Of a stretch of DNA of 64,000 nucleotides, positions 1-11,947 are shown piece after piece. Origin of the DNA: Yamagishiella unicocca (taxonomy: Eukaryota > Chlorophyta > Chlorophyceae > Chlamydomonadales > Volvocaceae); assembly GCA_003116995.1 (NCBI GenBank), contig BDSL01000074.1, forward strand, positions 124,001 through 188,000, written 5' to 3'. The notes beneath the pieces are model-generated. The model was not told the DNA's origin, did no database searches, and was given only the letters and a program-made list of their open reading frames with translations. How positions within the stretch are numbered: position 1 is the stretch's first letter; each line of letters begins with the position of its first letter. The translations under genes were made by a program, and so were the position numbers.

Positions 1-3000
1 GCAGGGCAGAGCGCACCCCGCCGATCCCCAAGGACGGTACATGCTGCTCGACGCCATTCCCCAGCCACGAGGCTTCGAACCCTGGGAGGCAGCCGTGCGT
101 GGAAGTGCTTGCTACATAAAATAAACCTCCTTGCAGCTCTGTACGGCACTCACTCGATGTTGTACACTCGGTCCCTGCCGCCGCCGCCGGCGGCAGCGGC
201 GGCGGCGCCAGAGCCGCCTGCTGCGGCGGCGCCGCGGCCACCCAGGCGCCACTTGGCGACCTCCTTCTCCAGCACCGACCGCTGCAGGTCATACCCGGTC
301 AGCACCTGCAGCCAACACCATCCAGCCAGCCAGGCATGTCGGACGTTTGCAGCACCCTACAAACTAAGTTACCGGTATAACACCCATGAAAAACTAACAT
401 ACTCGTAGCTACAGCCGTACCGAGTATAGCCGCCCGACAAGAAAGAGAACCAACCATGGCACCGTCCCGTAACCGAAGGGCAGCTTTTGTACGACACACA
501 CGCTCGTCCCTGGCCCGCCACCTCCTACACCACGCCCTCCCCTGCTGCTCTGCGCTCACCGTCCAGCTGTGGCCGGAGTTGAATTCCCGCGACACCAGGC
601 TGCACACGGCCTGCGCCTCCTGCGGGTTGCACATGCTGGTGCCGCCGCGGCTGTCCTCCTTCCCCACCACGTCCACCCAGCGGACAGCCTTGCGCCTGCA
701 TGTGTACGCGCCAGTAGTGCCCACTCACGCATAAATGCCGTCGCGCGCATCGTGATCCGCCGTAAGCGATGTGTTCTACTTCCTTCGCAATACACGCATG
801 TCTGCTTCCGATGTAATTGTGCAATGCCAGCGTCGTACGTCCTGGGCTTTAAAAAGATGACTTCCCTTCCTTTATAGCACGTACATGCATGTGGGGCTGG
901 GGTGATGGTGGAGAGGGTGTGGGCAGAAGGGTGGCAATGCTATCGTCACCCAAACGCAGCGCAACCACGGCACAATACGCACAGATGTACAGCAGGGCGG
1001 ACTCAACGCCCAAGCGAGCCCCATGGCCCTCTTGATTGGACGGGGCTTCCTTTGAAAAGTGCATGAGAGAGCAGCAGCTTCACGGCAGTGGTGGCACCAC
1101 AGTACGCGTACAGACATACACGTGGACAAATGAGACGGCGTGCGTGACTTTGCCCGCCTGCGTGCGCAACAACAATGGATAAACCGTACGACCGCTGCCC
1201 ACATGCCCTGGTACCAACTCACTTGCTGCCGCGCACGTCAAACGAGCAGCCCGACAGCAGCTTCCCGCAGTACAGCTGTCGGCTGATGAATTCGCACAGC
1301 TGCGGAGGCAGCCGGTACGACGTGGACAGGAGGAGCCGCTGTGCGCCGTCGGCGCCACACGGTGGCATCAGCTCGGGCCCCAGCGAGAAGGCGTTGGGCT
1401 GCGGGCGCAGTCCGCCGGATGCCCCGGCGGCGGGCGGGCTGAGGTGGTCAAACATGCTTGGTACCTGAGCGCCGTCCCACTCGCTGCCGTACGGCGGCAG
1501 CTGCAAGTCGTCGCCAAACAGCGACAGCGACCTGCAGGCAAGTGGCGGCCGGGCGAAGCAGATCGCCGGCGCCGTAAGTATGGCAGGCAGGTAGATGGCT
1601 GGTTCGGTACGGCAGGTAGGTGGCGAAACGATGAGGATCGTCCGCGTACGTGTACGTACGTGTACACGCAGGGTCACGTGTACAGCGCGCGTCTAAAATG
1701 CAAAAGCGTCGCACGTTTTCCTTTGTTTCCTTCCGCGGATTTCACGAAGTACGTCGTCGAGGCGAGATGTTGGTCATTTCAATTGAAGTTAGGCTAGTAA
1801 AGTTAGTCCCGTAAGGTTAGCCAAATAATGTCTTTAACGCGAGGTTTCCCAACTAAAGGCACAGCAGCTTCTATTACCCGCATTGATTGGACATGCTTCT
1901 ACATATGTGCCATTATCACATCCTGTATCTACAACTGTTATCAAGTTTCATTCCCATGCATCGAACCCGCTGCGTGGCACATACACCGTAGCCTCGTGCC
2001 AGCTACGCGCCAGGCAAACGAAACCCGTCGTCGCCTGCCCAATACCACCACCACCATCACCGCCCCAGCTGCTATACGTGCACGAGCGACACAGACAAGG
2101 CCGCACCGTAGGTGCTTGCCGTACTGGATCAGGGGCAGCAGCAGGTCGCCCGCATAGATCTGGGAGGCCTCGTCTACCACTAGGCGCGTCAGCTCCTTGC
2201 CGTGGAAAGCCGCCGCCCGGAATTTAGGGCTTGCCAGCATAGACACCGTCGTCACAAACACCTGGCGAGGAGGCAGCAGGCAATGAAGAGGACATATATT
2301 GATCGAGCGAGTTAGTATCAGCCGCCAATCAAAGGCCGCGGGTCGCTCCCTCCACACTCGCTCCCTTACTGCAAGCGGCTTATTAACAGTGCCGGTAGTC
2401 TAGCTACGTATCTCGCATACCTATTACGGAAGTAAGCGACGTCTTCCGCAGCAAGACCCACTGCGGACAGCAGCACATTAATCAACTGTATGTAGCAATA
2501 TATGTACGAAGATATCATCGACACACGGCTTGGCAGCTAACTGGCTGGGAAGCTGACTGGTGACGACTAGGCAGCAGCTAGCTAACTGACGGTTCCTTTC
2601 TAGCACCTGCTGCCGCGCGCCTACCTTGACGCCCTGCAGGCGCCGCGCGATGTCGTTCCCCTTTAGCTCGTCGCTGACGATGAGCACGTCCTGCAGCTCC
2701 CCCTTGTACTGCTCCTCGTGCCACTCGAAGTGGAACTCCTGCGACACTACCAGCCTGCGCGCGCGTGTGCAGTAGTAGGAAGCAGCAGCAGCAGCTGCTG
2801 GGCACCCGGCCGCGGCCGCGGCAACAGCAACGGCAACAGCAACGGCAACAGCAACGGCAACAGCAACGGCAACAGCAACAGCAACGGCAACAGCAACAGC
2901 AACAGCAACAGCAGCGGCAACAGCAACACCGCGCATTAGTGATAGAGCATTAAGATGTATGTGCGGTGCCGTACGTCTGGTGAGTTACAGGCAGGCGGAT

Positions 3001-5018
3001 TGTAACACGCCACAGCAGGCGCCGACGACATACAGCTGGCGGTCCATTGATGAGTTGGCCACATGCAGGCACGCAAGCGCAGCTGCTGGCATGTCCGTCA
3101 AACTTTAAGAATGAATCGTGAGCAGCAGGATGAAAAGCTAAGTAAAAAAATAGGGACACCGATAAAGCGCGCGCGCGCCGCGAAATTCTACTGTATCTCC
3201 AGCAGTCGGTCCCGGCGGCCGCACCTGAAGTCCCGAGGCCCCAGGCCGCGCTTGAGCAGCGCCAGTGCAATATTCTTGGCCGCCACGTTGCTGCGAGCGA
3301 CGCACGCGATCGCCTCCTCGCTGCGGCCATTGCCGACAGCTGGCAGCCGCGGCGCCACCATCCGGGTCCATAGCTCGACCGCCTGGGAGATGACGGTTGT
3401 CTTGCCTGCACGTATGTACAAAAGGAAGGCAGACCGCAGTGGATCGGAACCGCCGGCATTTCGTCCTGACCTCCTGATCGATGCATCCTGGGGGAACTTT
3501 GGCGTACGTGTCGAAAGGCGCCATCTACCGTATCAGCAGCAGTACGCATGGGCGCTACATACGCGCACTGGCGGCAACCGCGCGCCACCGTCAAGTCATT
3601 GTACAGCATTCCAATCCGCCCAGCGACCCAGTTTGGCCCGGTGCATGCTTTACCTGCCCCGCCCATTATTCAGGCCGTCTGTATGTGTATGTCGAGCACC
3701 GCCGTTAGGCGCCGTTTAACTGTAATCACTTTGCACAGCATATCCGTCGCCGTTGTCATCTCTGCCCTGCCTGCCGGCTGCTGCCGGCCCCCTTAGTTGA
3801 TGCACAACACGCACGCACGCACCTGTGCCAGGTGGGCCCTGCACCAGCTGTACGGCACGGTCCCCCAGGAGGATGCACTTGATGGCATCCCGCTGCGGTG
3901 CGTTGACGCGACCGGACTCGTACAGGCCGCTCAGCTCCCGCAGCAAGCCGCAGCGGAGCACCCGGCTGTGAGTCTCGCTGCGCGCCGCCGCCATGCTCTC
4001 GCCGCCGAAGACGCCCCTCGCCAGGAAGGAGTGCGTGAGCGACCGCTCGCCTCGCAGCACCTGCGTGCACGTACATACGTACGGGCGCGTACACCAGCAG
4101 CCAGTAGTAGATATATGTACGACCTGCCGTACCTGCCACACATTCATCATGCATCCGAGCCCTAGCTACCAGGTACATCCATACATACAAGGGGTACGTA
4201 CGCATTTTTCCTGTCTGTGAGTATTACGCGACCTCCACAAACCAGCAGCGGCCCTTCCAGAGCCGCCCCAGCCACGCACCTCGGCCATGAGCTCCTTGAC
4301 CGCTTCCTCTTCGGCTGTGTCCCCCACCTCCTGCATCTCAATGCCCTGGACGCTGCTCGGCACCTCTTTCGGCAGCACGTCCCGACGGTCTGCACCGACA
4401 TGTTCGAATGTGTACCGTATGCGCCGCGGGAGTTTATTTAGGACAGCAGGCCGGGCGGGGGAGCGAGGTGCATGCTGCGTGTGTGCATGCTTACTTCTGC
4501 CTAGCTGCCAGCGTGTATTAAAAGGGAACATAGCCAGAAGACATTATCGTACCTTCGAAGCGCGGAAGAGATTAGAGTGTGTCATGGACACATACACCGA
4601 CGTGCGTCCCCAGCCAGGTGCGTTGCCGCGAAATCGCCGTGCAGGTAGGGTTCGTTGCGGTAACGACGTGCTGAAAAGGAACTAACATCGTTTACGTATG
4701 TTCGAAACGGATATACCTAGCTAGCTAGATAGCTACCGTGAGAGTGGGGCTATCTACCGGGAGCAGCTGGATGGATGGCTCACCTGGGACCCCAGCCCAC
4801 CGCATATACGCCACGGTGGCGGACTTGCCAAACGCGTTGACGCACTTGCCACTGATTTGTCGGCCGTCCTGCAGCTTGATGTCCACCCAACTGCCTCGCC
4901 GCAGGCGCGTCTTATAGCGGGCCATTTGCACCTTCAGAACCAGCCCCTTCTTCTGCGAGCGGGCGGGAGGGACGACGTACTTTGGGATCAAGCCAGAATA
5001 CCGTACATGTGAACACAT
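1..5018 (-). CDS. SF1 (UPF1/SMUBP2-like) helicase, 3' end outside window
   Basis: Putative ATP-dependent nucleic acid helicase of superfamily 1. Reading the minus strand, a possible start ATG lies at 5018. Exons found: 5018-4784 (small basic N-terminal domain), about 4400-4280, 4060-3823, 3405-3225, 2738-2625, 2261-2107, 1531-1223, 695-560 and 305-154. Walker A (GPPGTGKTT) is restored exactly when 3823 is spliced to 3405. Motif II VVDEASQ is in the 2261-2107 exon, motif III LFGDDLQLPP and the YRLP segment are in 1531-1223, the VDVVGKEDS/NPQEA segment is in 695-560, and LTGYDLQR is in 305-154, which ends at VYNIE just before the expected motif V. The rest lies beyond base 1. At least one exon between 4784 and 4400 is unresolved. 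The family unwinds RNA or DNA; the substrate here is unknown. The partner exonuclease lies directly upstream. A fusion with it is an alternative reading. Confidence 0.82.
2816..2929. repeat. CAACGG/CAACAG microsatellite in helicase intron
   Basis: Imperfect 6-12 bp tandem repeats of CAACGG and CAACAG lie in the helicase intron between the exons 3405-3225 and 2738-2625. They create long artificial open frames in all directions and I treat them as non-coding. Confidence 0.85.
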
Positions 5019-5126
5019 TTAATTCGATACTTTCGGACACAGCCTCATTTATAGACCAAAACGTTTCGGCATCATGTTGTGAAGGTTGCCTAGTTCTCGT
5101 TCTGCGCCCTGTTGTATCGTATTGCA

Positions 5127-5131
5127 TTACA
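5127..5131 (-). terminator. TGTAA polyadenylation signal
   Basis: TGTAATGC on the minus strand lies about 120 nt after the exonuclease stop at 5250 and just upstream of the proposed helicase ATG at 5018. TGTAA is the usual green-algal poly(A) signal. Its position is the main argument for two genes rather than one fusion. Confidence 0.5.
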
Positions 5132-5249
5132 GGAGTAAGGCCCCCAAGCCTTTCCCATAAACCCGCCCCACAAACTGAGGTCCAGGGGCGCCAATATAAA
5201 CGATCGCAGTAGGCAGGACGGGTGTGTTTTGGAAATTTTATTTTGGATC

Positions 5250-7621
5250 CTATGGCGCACATACGTCCTTGTATAGATATATTGCCAGTATTGGCAAATC
5301 TGCAATGTGATACTCCTTGCACACAAGTGGCAACGTAAATGTTTTCTTGAATTCGTTCCAACGGTCCATTAATTCTGCAGCCTGCAAGTTGCCATTCATT
5401 AACTCTTGCTTCCTGGAATTCGCCTGGCATAACAGGGCGCAATCGATCACCAACCTTTTCTACTTCGAACTTCGCGTGGTAGAAGTCGTGCTTTGTGCGC
5501 GGCGATTTGCCGGCCTCCTGGAACTGGTTGGTGGCCACCCACTGCGCCACAAGCGTCACCTCCCAATGCTTCGGCAGGGTGAGATCCACCGCGGGCGGCA
5601 GCGGCTTGGCGCCCTGCAGCACCTTCACCCCCGCGGCGTACGACACGAAGGCGTCGAGCGCGCCGTACTTGACCTGTGCCGCAAGCACAAACAGCGGCAA
5701 CAACGGACGGACGAATGAACGCCGTGTTCGAATCCGGCTCGCCGGCCTCCTGTTGAGTCAGCGTCGTCCACCTTGCGCACGCTGTCCAATACGTAACCCT
5801 ATACGTAATCCTACAGCGGCGTCTGGTAGGTGGCTTGCATCTCCCACACAAAGCGAGCGAGCGAAGCGCACACTGCGGCGAGGTAGGTGCATGTGCGCGC
5901 CTAGCTTGCTTGCTTGCTTGCCTGCTTCTCGCTCAGTCGGGCAGAAAACCACTGCCCGTGATTGATGGACTTGTCCTTCTCGAGCGTTGCCTCCGGGAAG
6001 AGGCGCTGGAAGATGCCGAAGAGCGGCAGCTTCTTCCGCCCGTGCTTGAGCTCCTCGGCGTCAGGCGGGCAGCCGAGTGTGAGGTCAAGCCCGTTACGCA
6101 GCTTGACGCCTGGTGGTGGAGGCGCGCGCGCGGGAGCAATCCAGGGAGGGCCACCCAGACGGACGGCAGGTGGGTGGGTACAGTTTCCACCAGCCAGCGC
6201 ACCAACGGTCCGCTGGAGCACATGGATACCAAGTTAACCGGTAGCTCTCGCTACCACCAAGCTTTGATTTGGACCGGATGCCAACTATCTAGGTACCCAT
6301 CGCGGCTCGATGTGTGTGCCGGTACGTCCTGTAAGCGGGACACTTCCCCCCCCGGAGGTCACCAGCGGCACGCCTTCTACATGCTTACAGGTAGGTCCGC
6401 GCACACACTCGCTTCCTCGTTTTGGACGTAAGTAAGGGACGCTTCCACCTCAACTTAAACACACACGTTTCCCCTTTCAACTTGACCACACACGTGGTGG
6501 TATGGACGAGAAGAATTTGACCACACACGTACGGCAGCTCGACAGCTCAGCACCAGGTCAGTACACCTAACTGTACTTGCGCCACCCGCCGACTACTGCA
6601 GCACCTACCGGCTGGACGGGGCTAACCCTGCCGGTCACCTGGCTGCACCTGCAGGTCAGGCCGCGCCCGCACATTCGCCGTGGAATCATGCACGCACGCA
6701 CCCACCGAAAGTCGCGAAGATCATGATCGCGTCTTGCCACGCCTCCGCGGCGGCTTTGGGAATGGAAGGGTCGCAGAGCAACATCACTATGTCCGGCGGG
6801 CAGGCGAAGACCGGCCGGCCGCCCGGGCCGCCGCCGGGCCTGCTGCTGCCCGCAGCAGCTCCGGAACCGCGTTGCTGCTGCGGGGGCCGCCGCGCAGGCA
6901 CCCGCACCAGCAGCGCTCGGTCTCCGCAACAGAGCTGCAGCAGGGCGAGCTGGTCTCCGACGAACTCCGTGTCAAAGCCAACGACTTTAGGGACCGCGCC
7001 CCACTTCTTTTTAGCCTGCGCCAGCGACTGCCAGCCCGCCGTCAGCCACGTCACGTGGGCCTTTTTGACGTCAGCGAGCTGCACGGCACACACGTGCAGC
7101 TGCGCCAGGCCCAGCACCGGCGGCTGCAGAGGTACGACAAGGCTGAGCGGCACCACTACTACCGGCGGTGCCTTGCGACCACGGCTCGGAGCTGCAGCAG
7201 AAGGCGGCGGCGGGACGGAGGAGCCGGAAGCCGGGACAGAGGACGCGGAGGATGAAGGTGCCAGCGGCGCGGAGCTGCTGGTGGAGCTCTGCGCTGTGGA
7301 CGTCTGGCGAAGGCCAGCTGGGCCGGGCACTGTTGGTTGGGTTGGCTGACTGCTGGTTGTCACTTCGCAGGGCATTAAGGGAACAGTGCCCAGGCTGCTG
7401 AGAGCGCTGGGGTTGCTGCCAGTCATTGTGGGCATCCCGTGGTGCTGCGCAGGATGCGACGGCGGGGGTGAGCCGCTATCCGGCTTGTTGATGCTGATGC
7501 TGTAAGGCTCCAGCACGCCGGCGGATCGGAAGCCTTGGAGCGTTGTGGCCACATGCTTGGTTTGGATCGTGTGCTCCTGCTGCTGCCTCGGCTTGGCCTC
7601 GGAAGAAAGAGATTGCCCCAT
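5250..7621 (-). CDS. DEDDy 3'-5' exonuclease domain protein (RNase D/WRN-exo/MUT-7 type)
   Basis: Exon 1 (7621-6706) starts at ATG 7621. It codes for a low-complexity Pro/Ser-rich leader, then the exonuclease fold: motif I VVGFDTEFVGDQLALLQL and the segment DPSIPKAAAEAWQDA, whose Asp fits motif II. Splicing to exon 2 (6109-5922) gives FGVKLRNGLDLT, the usual strand after motif II, and then a helix ending LSEKQ. Exon 3 begins at 5673 with VKYGALDAF, the Y-x3-D of motif III, so all DEDDy acids are present. The intron after exon 2 appears to begin GC (CAG/GCAAGC) and end AG. After about 5460 the end is unclear: one frame stays open to 4912, another closes at 5250 after KDVCAP. I chose the latter because a TGTAA follows. 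The family trims RNA or DNA 3' ends with two metal ions. Confidence 0.75.
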
Positions 7622-7996
7622 AGCTCAAAAAGCGGCCCACACCTACTGTAACCTACTGAACACCTATATACCAGTGAAGCTACGTACGTACCTCTTACGA
7701 GTATTTTCAATCCCTTAAGTCTATGGCTTCGCAACTTATGCCTATGGTACACTGCAGCACCGATCGAGTATCTGATGCGACCGGCTAGGATGTAATAGCG
7801 GATGGACTTCGGGACATGCGTTGTCCAGTCTGATGGGCCCAAAACTGCAAAATAAAGCCAAAGAAAACAGCATAGCGGTTGTCGTCCGTTGACAGACCAA
7901 AGCAGGCTAACGCAAGCGAGCGCGCCCTGCACTCAGTCTGGTCGTGCCGGTCCTATACGGAGCTATACAATATCCAAGCCATCTTAGCGGTACAAC
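7622..7996. other. Intergenic, upstream of exonuclease gene
   Basis: This stretch should hold the promoter and 5' UTR of the minus-strand exonuclease gene. I see no convincing TATA box, repeat or exon in it. Confidence 0.4.
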
Positions 7997-7997
7997 A

Positions 7998-8057
7998 TGC
8001 GTCTTCAACTCGCGTAGACGCAATTCTTCAACAGTCGAAGACGCTTTGTCTTCAACA
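7998..8057 (+). repeat. Left arm of a ~55-bp inverted repeat
   Basis: The block beginning TGCGTCTTCAACTCGCG matches the reverse complement of about 11261-11319 at roughly 85-90% over about 50 bp by eye. It also contains two units of the 21-bp minisatellite family found at 10483-10629. Confidence 0.6.
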
Positions 8058-8548
8058 GTCGAAGAAAATCCTTAAACTTAAACACCACACTATATGCCTC
8101 AAACAACGCGTAATTGTTGCGTCAAGGACTGCAAGCACCCAGAAAGTAGGCTCAACTGGTGCATTGGTCCTTCACTACTCCGGAACCTTTGGAACCTCCA
8201 CGAAACTAGAGCTTATTTAACTGAAAACTAGAGCTTATTTAACTGACGAGGATCTCGAGGATCTGAAAGAGCGCGTGCGCTCTCAGCGCGGCCAGGGCTG
8301 CTTGACAGGTCCTGATACATGTTTCCGCCAGCAATGTTTTGGACGGCATGACCTACTTGAGTTGAATAACAGTTGGTACCTTGGTGAAACCAACAAGGAC
8401 GAGAAGAGTTATATGATCAGGGACATCCGCCACTTCGCGTGCGACAACTGCCTCACTGACGTCCTAGGTAGCAAGGATGTTAAGTATACGGATGCGTCAG
8501 GTAAATTCCTGAAGCCATCAGGCTCTTACTTTTCAATTTTGAATTTGA

Positions 8549-8758
8549 GACAATAGGTTAACGGCGGACTGCTATGCGCATCTTCAGCCCTCGAGGGCGT
8601 GTCTGCAGCTGTCGAGGACGTGCCTGCTAGGGTCGAAGGATTGAGGCGTGATGGACAATAGGTTAAAGGCGGACTGCTATGCGCATCTTCAGCCCTCGAG
8701 GGCGTGTCTGCAGCTGTCGAGGACGTGTCTTCTAGGGTCGAAGGATTGAGGCGTAGAC
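8549..8758. repeat. 105-bp direct tandem duplication
   Basis: Two copies of a 105-bp block begin at 8549 and 8654, each starting GACAATAGGTTAA, with only a few differences. Each contains 21-bp family units (TCTTCAGCCCTCGAGGGCGTG and similar). Confidence 0.85.
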
Positions 8759-8871
8759 ACTGTTACATTCACCAGGGATTGCAGAGTACACGGTATTGTC
8801 TGTTAAGTATGGGCTTCAACCCATCCATCATTGTTGGGAAGGAACCACACGTGAGTTACACGCCAAATGTC

Positions 8872-10426
8872 TTAGCCAATGGGCTCGAACATGCCAGAAA
8901 TCTCTTCTGCATCGCTACCTGAGCTGCAGCCCTCCGATCCCTCGTCAGTAGCGTCGCTAGCCTCCCCATCCTTGGCCTCCGCATCAGTCGTGTGCACGAT
9001 GCTTGTGTGCAGCATGGGCATGACTTGGGTCTCAGCGTTGGCAAGGAGCCGCTCCAGGCGCGCACCTTCACTATCAGCTACCGTTACCTTCACCTTATAA
9101 TCGCCAGGGCATGTTCTGCCGTGCCCTGTTGAACAAAGGCCTCCTGTCGCCTGTACAAGAGGCCCCCTCCGAATGCCTCGTGTACGGCTTCTTCCATTCT
9201 GCTCCCATCCCCATTACCCGACAGCACTGCCATTGACTTCCGCAGGGCTTCAGCCCTGGACCGCATGTTGCGGCTCTTGTCCTCGTAAAACACAATCATA
9301 TCTTGCCACTCTCGCAGTACCAGATTGCCCTCCTCCTCACACCGCCGCCATAACTGCTCAAGTGATCCTGGGAAGATATATCCCAAGTAAAGGAGGCATC
9401 CTTGTCCAAGGGCAAGCTTATGCGACTGCGAGGTACCTGCTCTGCAGGCTTCTGCTGCATAAGCTCAAGGACGCTATCGACATCTCGTACGTCATACGTC
9501 ACCCATGCTAAGTCTCCCTTTTCCTGGAGCCGGTGACGCAACCCCGTCAGGACGTCAACGAGGCTCTTTCGTGCAGCGGATACTGCCTGCATAAGCCTCG
9601 TCTTTTCCTTCTTTGTAAGGGCAAGCGACTCCCGCTCACGGGCCAGCCTATCCTCGTAACCCGCAATGGGTGCTGCTAATGCCGTCCCAACAACTTCTGC
9701 CTTCGCCACTTCATGCGCCTTCCGTTCATAAACCGCATCCTGGTAGGCCTTGCTATTATATGCCCACCTGGTTACCCCGTGTTCGACTTCCATCTGCGCA
9801 AGACGGGCCTCAACGTCCCTCAGCTCCTTCGGCGCCTGCCGCAGCCTTGTGTTCTCGTAAGTTGTCTCCGGCCTCTCGACCAGTGGCTTCAGGAAATTGT
9901 ACTGCTCCAGGGCCCCCAGGTACGCACGTATCCATGGTGGCCGGCCCTGCCAGAATTGGTCGGGAAGAACAGGTGGTTGGTAAAGTTCTACCCAACTAAC
10001 GCTAGAGCAATAATGGCTAGAGCAATAATGGCTAGAGCAATAATGGCTTGACGCGTTTGCAAACTTCACAGCCACACCGCCACCACACGAAGAACCACGT
10101 AGGCAAACAGGGAAGCTCACCAAGCCTTGTTACTAAACTCACCTTGATGCTAGGCCGGGAGGCATGTGCCCCCGCCACCCCTTCCGAGGCTGCCTTGGCC
10201 GCAGCAGCAAGCAGGGTGTCCCGAGGATTTGAGGTGTTTTCCTGCGGGAGCTGAAGCCCCTCAGTCTTCACCCTGCATTAATGGAACATGGTAGGTACTA
10301 GAATACGGAGCATGGTAGTGCCGCACGTTCCCCTGTAAAATCACTCACCATTCCCCAATTTCTGCCATGAGCTCCCTAGCACGGCTCACACCCTTGACCA
10401 GTTGCTTGGCGAGGCCGTTCGTATAT
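8872..10426 (-). pseudogene. Decayed multi-exon coiled-coil ORF, possibly transposon-derived
   Basis: The minus strand carries exon-like pieces with good splice signals: 10426-10349 (NGLAKQLVKG.., donor GTGAGTG), 10272-10143 (donor GTGAGTT), then about 10010-9390, rich in Glu, Lys, Arg and Leu and likely coiled coil. About here the frame shifts into 9370-9090 and again into 9090-8872, which ends in an acidic Ser/Asp/Glu tail. The last junctions look like single-base frameshifts rather than introns, so the gene is probably broken. I do not recognise the family. The layout (Cys-rich piece near 10900, long helical C-terminus) loosely recalls the C-terminal halves of KDZ transposases, but no catalytic motif is visible. 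It sits between inverted repeat arms at 7998 and 11320. Confidence 0.4.
10001..10047. repeat. 15-bp tandem triplication
   Basis: GCTAGAGCAATAATG is repeated three times directly beside an acceptor of the minus-strand coiled-coil ORF. Its minus strand gives the pyrimidine-rich end of the intron. Confidence 0.85.
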
Positions 10427-10482
10427 CTACAGGAAAGCACGCAAGAGGGCCCGTGAGAATTTGTGCCCTTTGTGGAGATGTG

Positions 10483-10629
10483 TCTTCAGCGCTAGTGGAC
10501 GCGTCTTCAGCCGTAGTGGACGCGCCTTCGACCCTAGTGGACGCGCCTTCAACCCTTGTGGACGTGTCTTCAGCCCTAGAAGACCTGTCTTCAGCCCTAG
10601 AAGACGTGTCTTCAGCACTAGTGGACGAT
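10483..10629. repeat. 21-bp minisatellite, seven units
   Basis: Seven units of a 21-bp repeat (consensus about TCTTCAGCCCTAGTGGACGCG). Being a multiple of three, it stays open in several frames and encodes heptapeptides such as SSALVDA or SSALEDV on the plus strand. Related single units occur at 8003-8056, 8588-8632, 8692-8740 and, inverted, 11262-11318. Confidence 0.9.
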
Positions 10630-11260
10630 ACTAGTGGACGCGCCTCTTGAAAATTGTGGACACCCCTACTTACCACAGGGTCCTTTCAGGGGCAGCAGGA
10701 CCACCAGCCACCGGCAGCTGTGGGGCGCTGTGGGCATGGCTGTACCCCCGGGGCGCTGCTGCCTGGTTGAGCCGCCGGTGACGGTGGGGCGCTGCTGCCT
10801 GGGCACGGCTGTACCCCCGGGGCGCTGCTGCCTGGGGTTGTAGTATAGGTATCGTACGGGTTGGCCCATAGCGACCCGCTTTCCTCACAGCACCTATCAC
10901 ATCCTGGGCAGGACTTAGGGAGACACTCTTTTGTAAGTGGCTAAAGTATTCCTTTTGGTATTTGCGAACCGGACGTGCGTCGAAACTTCCTTCAGCTTGC
11001 TCATCGGCATGACGGCGTTTAGAGACTACGATTTTGGTGGAGTGACGTCGACGTAGATCCTACATATAACTCATTTAATTATCATTTATTGGACATGTTT
11101 TCGGCGTCACATATGTAACAGGTTTCGCTCCGAAGTGTTGGTAAAATTGGATCAGGTAGGATGCCTTTTCGTGACAAAAAGGATATGAGTATACCTGTAG
11201 AAAACAAAAGTGAAAAAATGGTGGTAAAGGGCACAGATCGGTGGTACAACGTCCACGACA

Positions 11261-11320
11261 TTAGAAGACGCGGCGTCCTCGACTGTTGAAGAATTGCGTC
11301 TTCGCGAGTTGAAGACGCAG
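11261..11320 (-). repeat. Right arm of the ~55-bp inverted repeat
   Basis: This is the inverted counterpart of 7998-8057. The two arms bound a 3.3-kb interval holding the coiled-coil ORF. No matching target-site duplication is visible next to the arms, so a transposon boundary is not proven. Confidence 0.6.
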
Positions 11321-11602
11321 AGTGTCACGATGAGCTGTCCAAGCTGACCTAAGGCTGCAGTCCGGCGGTCTATCTCTATCTCCGGAAGCAAGCACATCAC
11401 TTATCACATCACTTACCACTCTGAGCAGGCTTTCGGCTGCAGGCGGCGGCAAGATGAGACGAGGGGCTCAGCGACGTTTCAGTGCGGCTAGTGCGGCGCA
11501 CGCGCGGACACATCAAGCAAGATCCGATAGGTTTCGCTCGGGAATGGATTGTCATTGTTGCCCAAAACTAACGCCTGGAGTCTTGGATTTAGCCGGGCCC
11601 GT

Positions 11603-11643
11603 GAGGACCCGTGAGCGCACGGCGCGGGGCCTCACGGGTCCTC
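11603..11643. other. Perfect 13-bp inverted repeat (hairpin)
   Basis: GAGGACCCGTGAG at 11603-11615 is the exact reverse complement of 11631-11643, with a 15-nt GC-rich loop. No terminator-type T run follows, and its role is unknown. Confidence 0.7.
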
Positions 11644-11947
11644 GTCCTCCTTTGCAGTTCCAGAAGTGCTCGCTCGGTACTGATTTGGTTATGTAAGACA
11701 CCGCTTTCCGAACGTTTCGGACTGTTAGCCTTTGATGCAAGGAATGCGCTGCAGGACCCAGTCGTCAGAGCCAACGCCGTCAGTCACCGTCCTTGGTGTT
11801 TTGTCAGCCTCGGCGAGGGCCCTAGCTCAGCTACTGCGGCGACAGCACCCACCCACCCACCCAACCCTTGACTCCATCGAGTATCCTAGCTACTATGACT
11901 CCTCAGCCCCCTAGCCTGCGCCCTAGCATGCTCCGCCTCAATTCCGC

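Noticed and set aside
8872..10426. Firm call of KDZ transposase
   Set aside because: Only the coiled-coil layout is suggestive; no catalytic or zinc motif can be shown.
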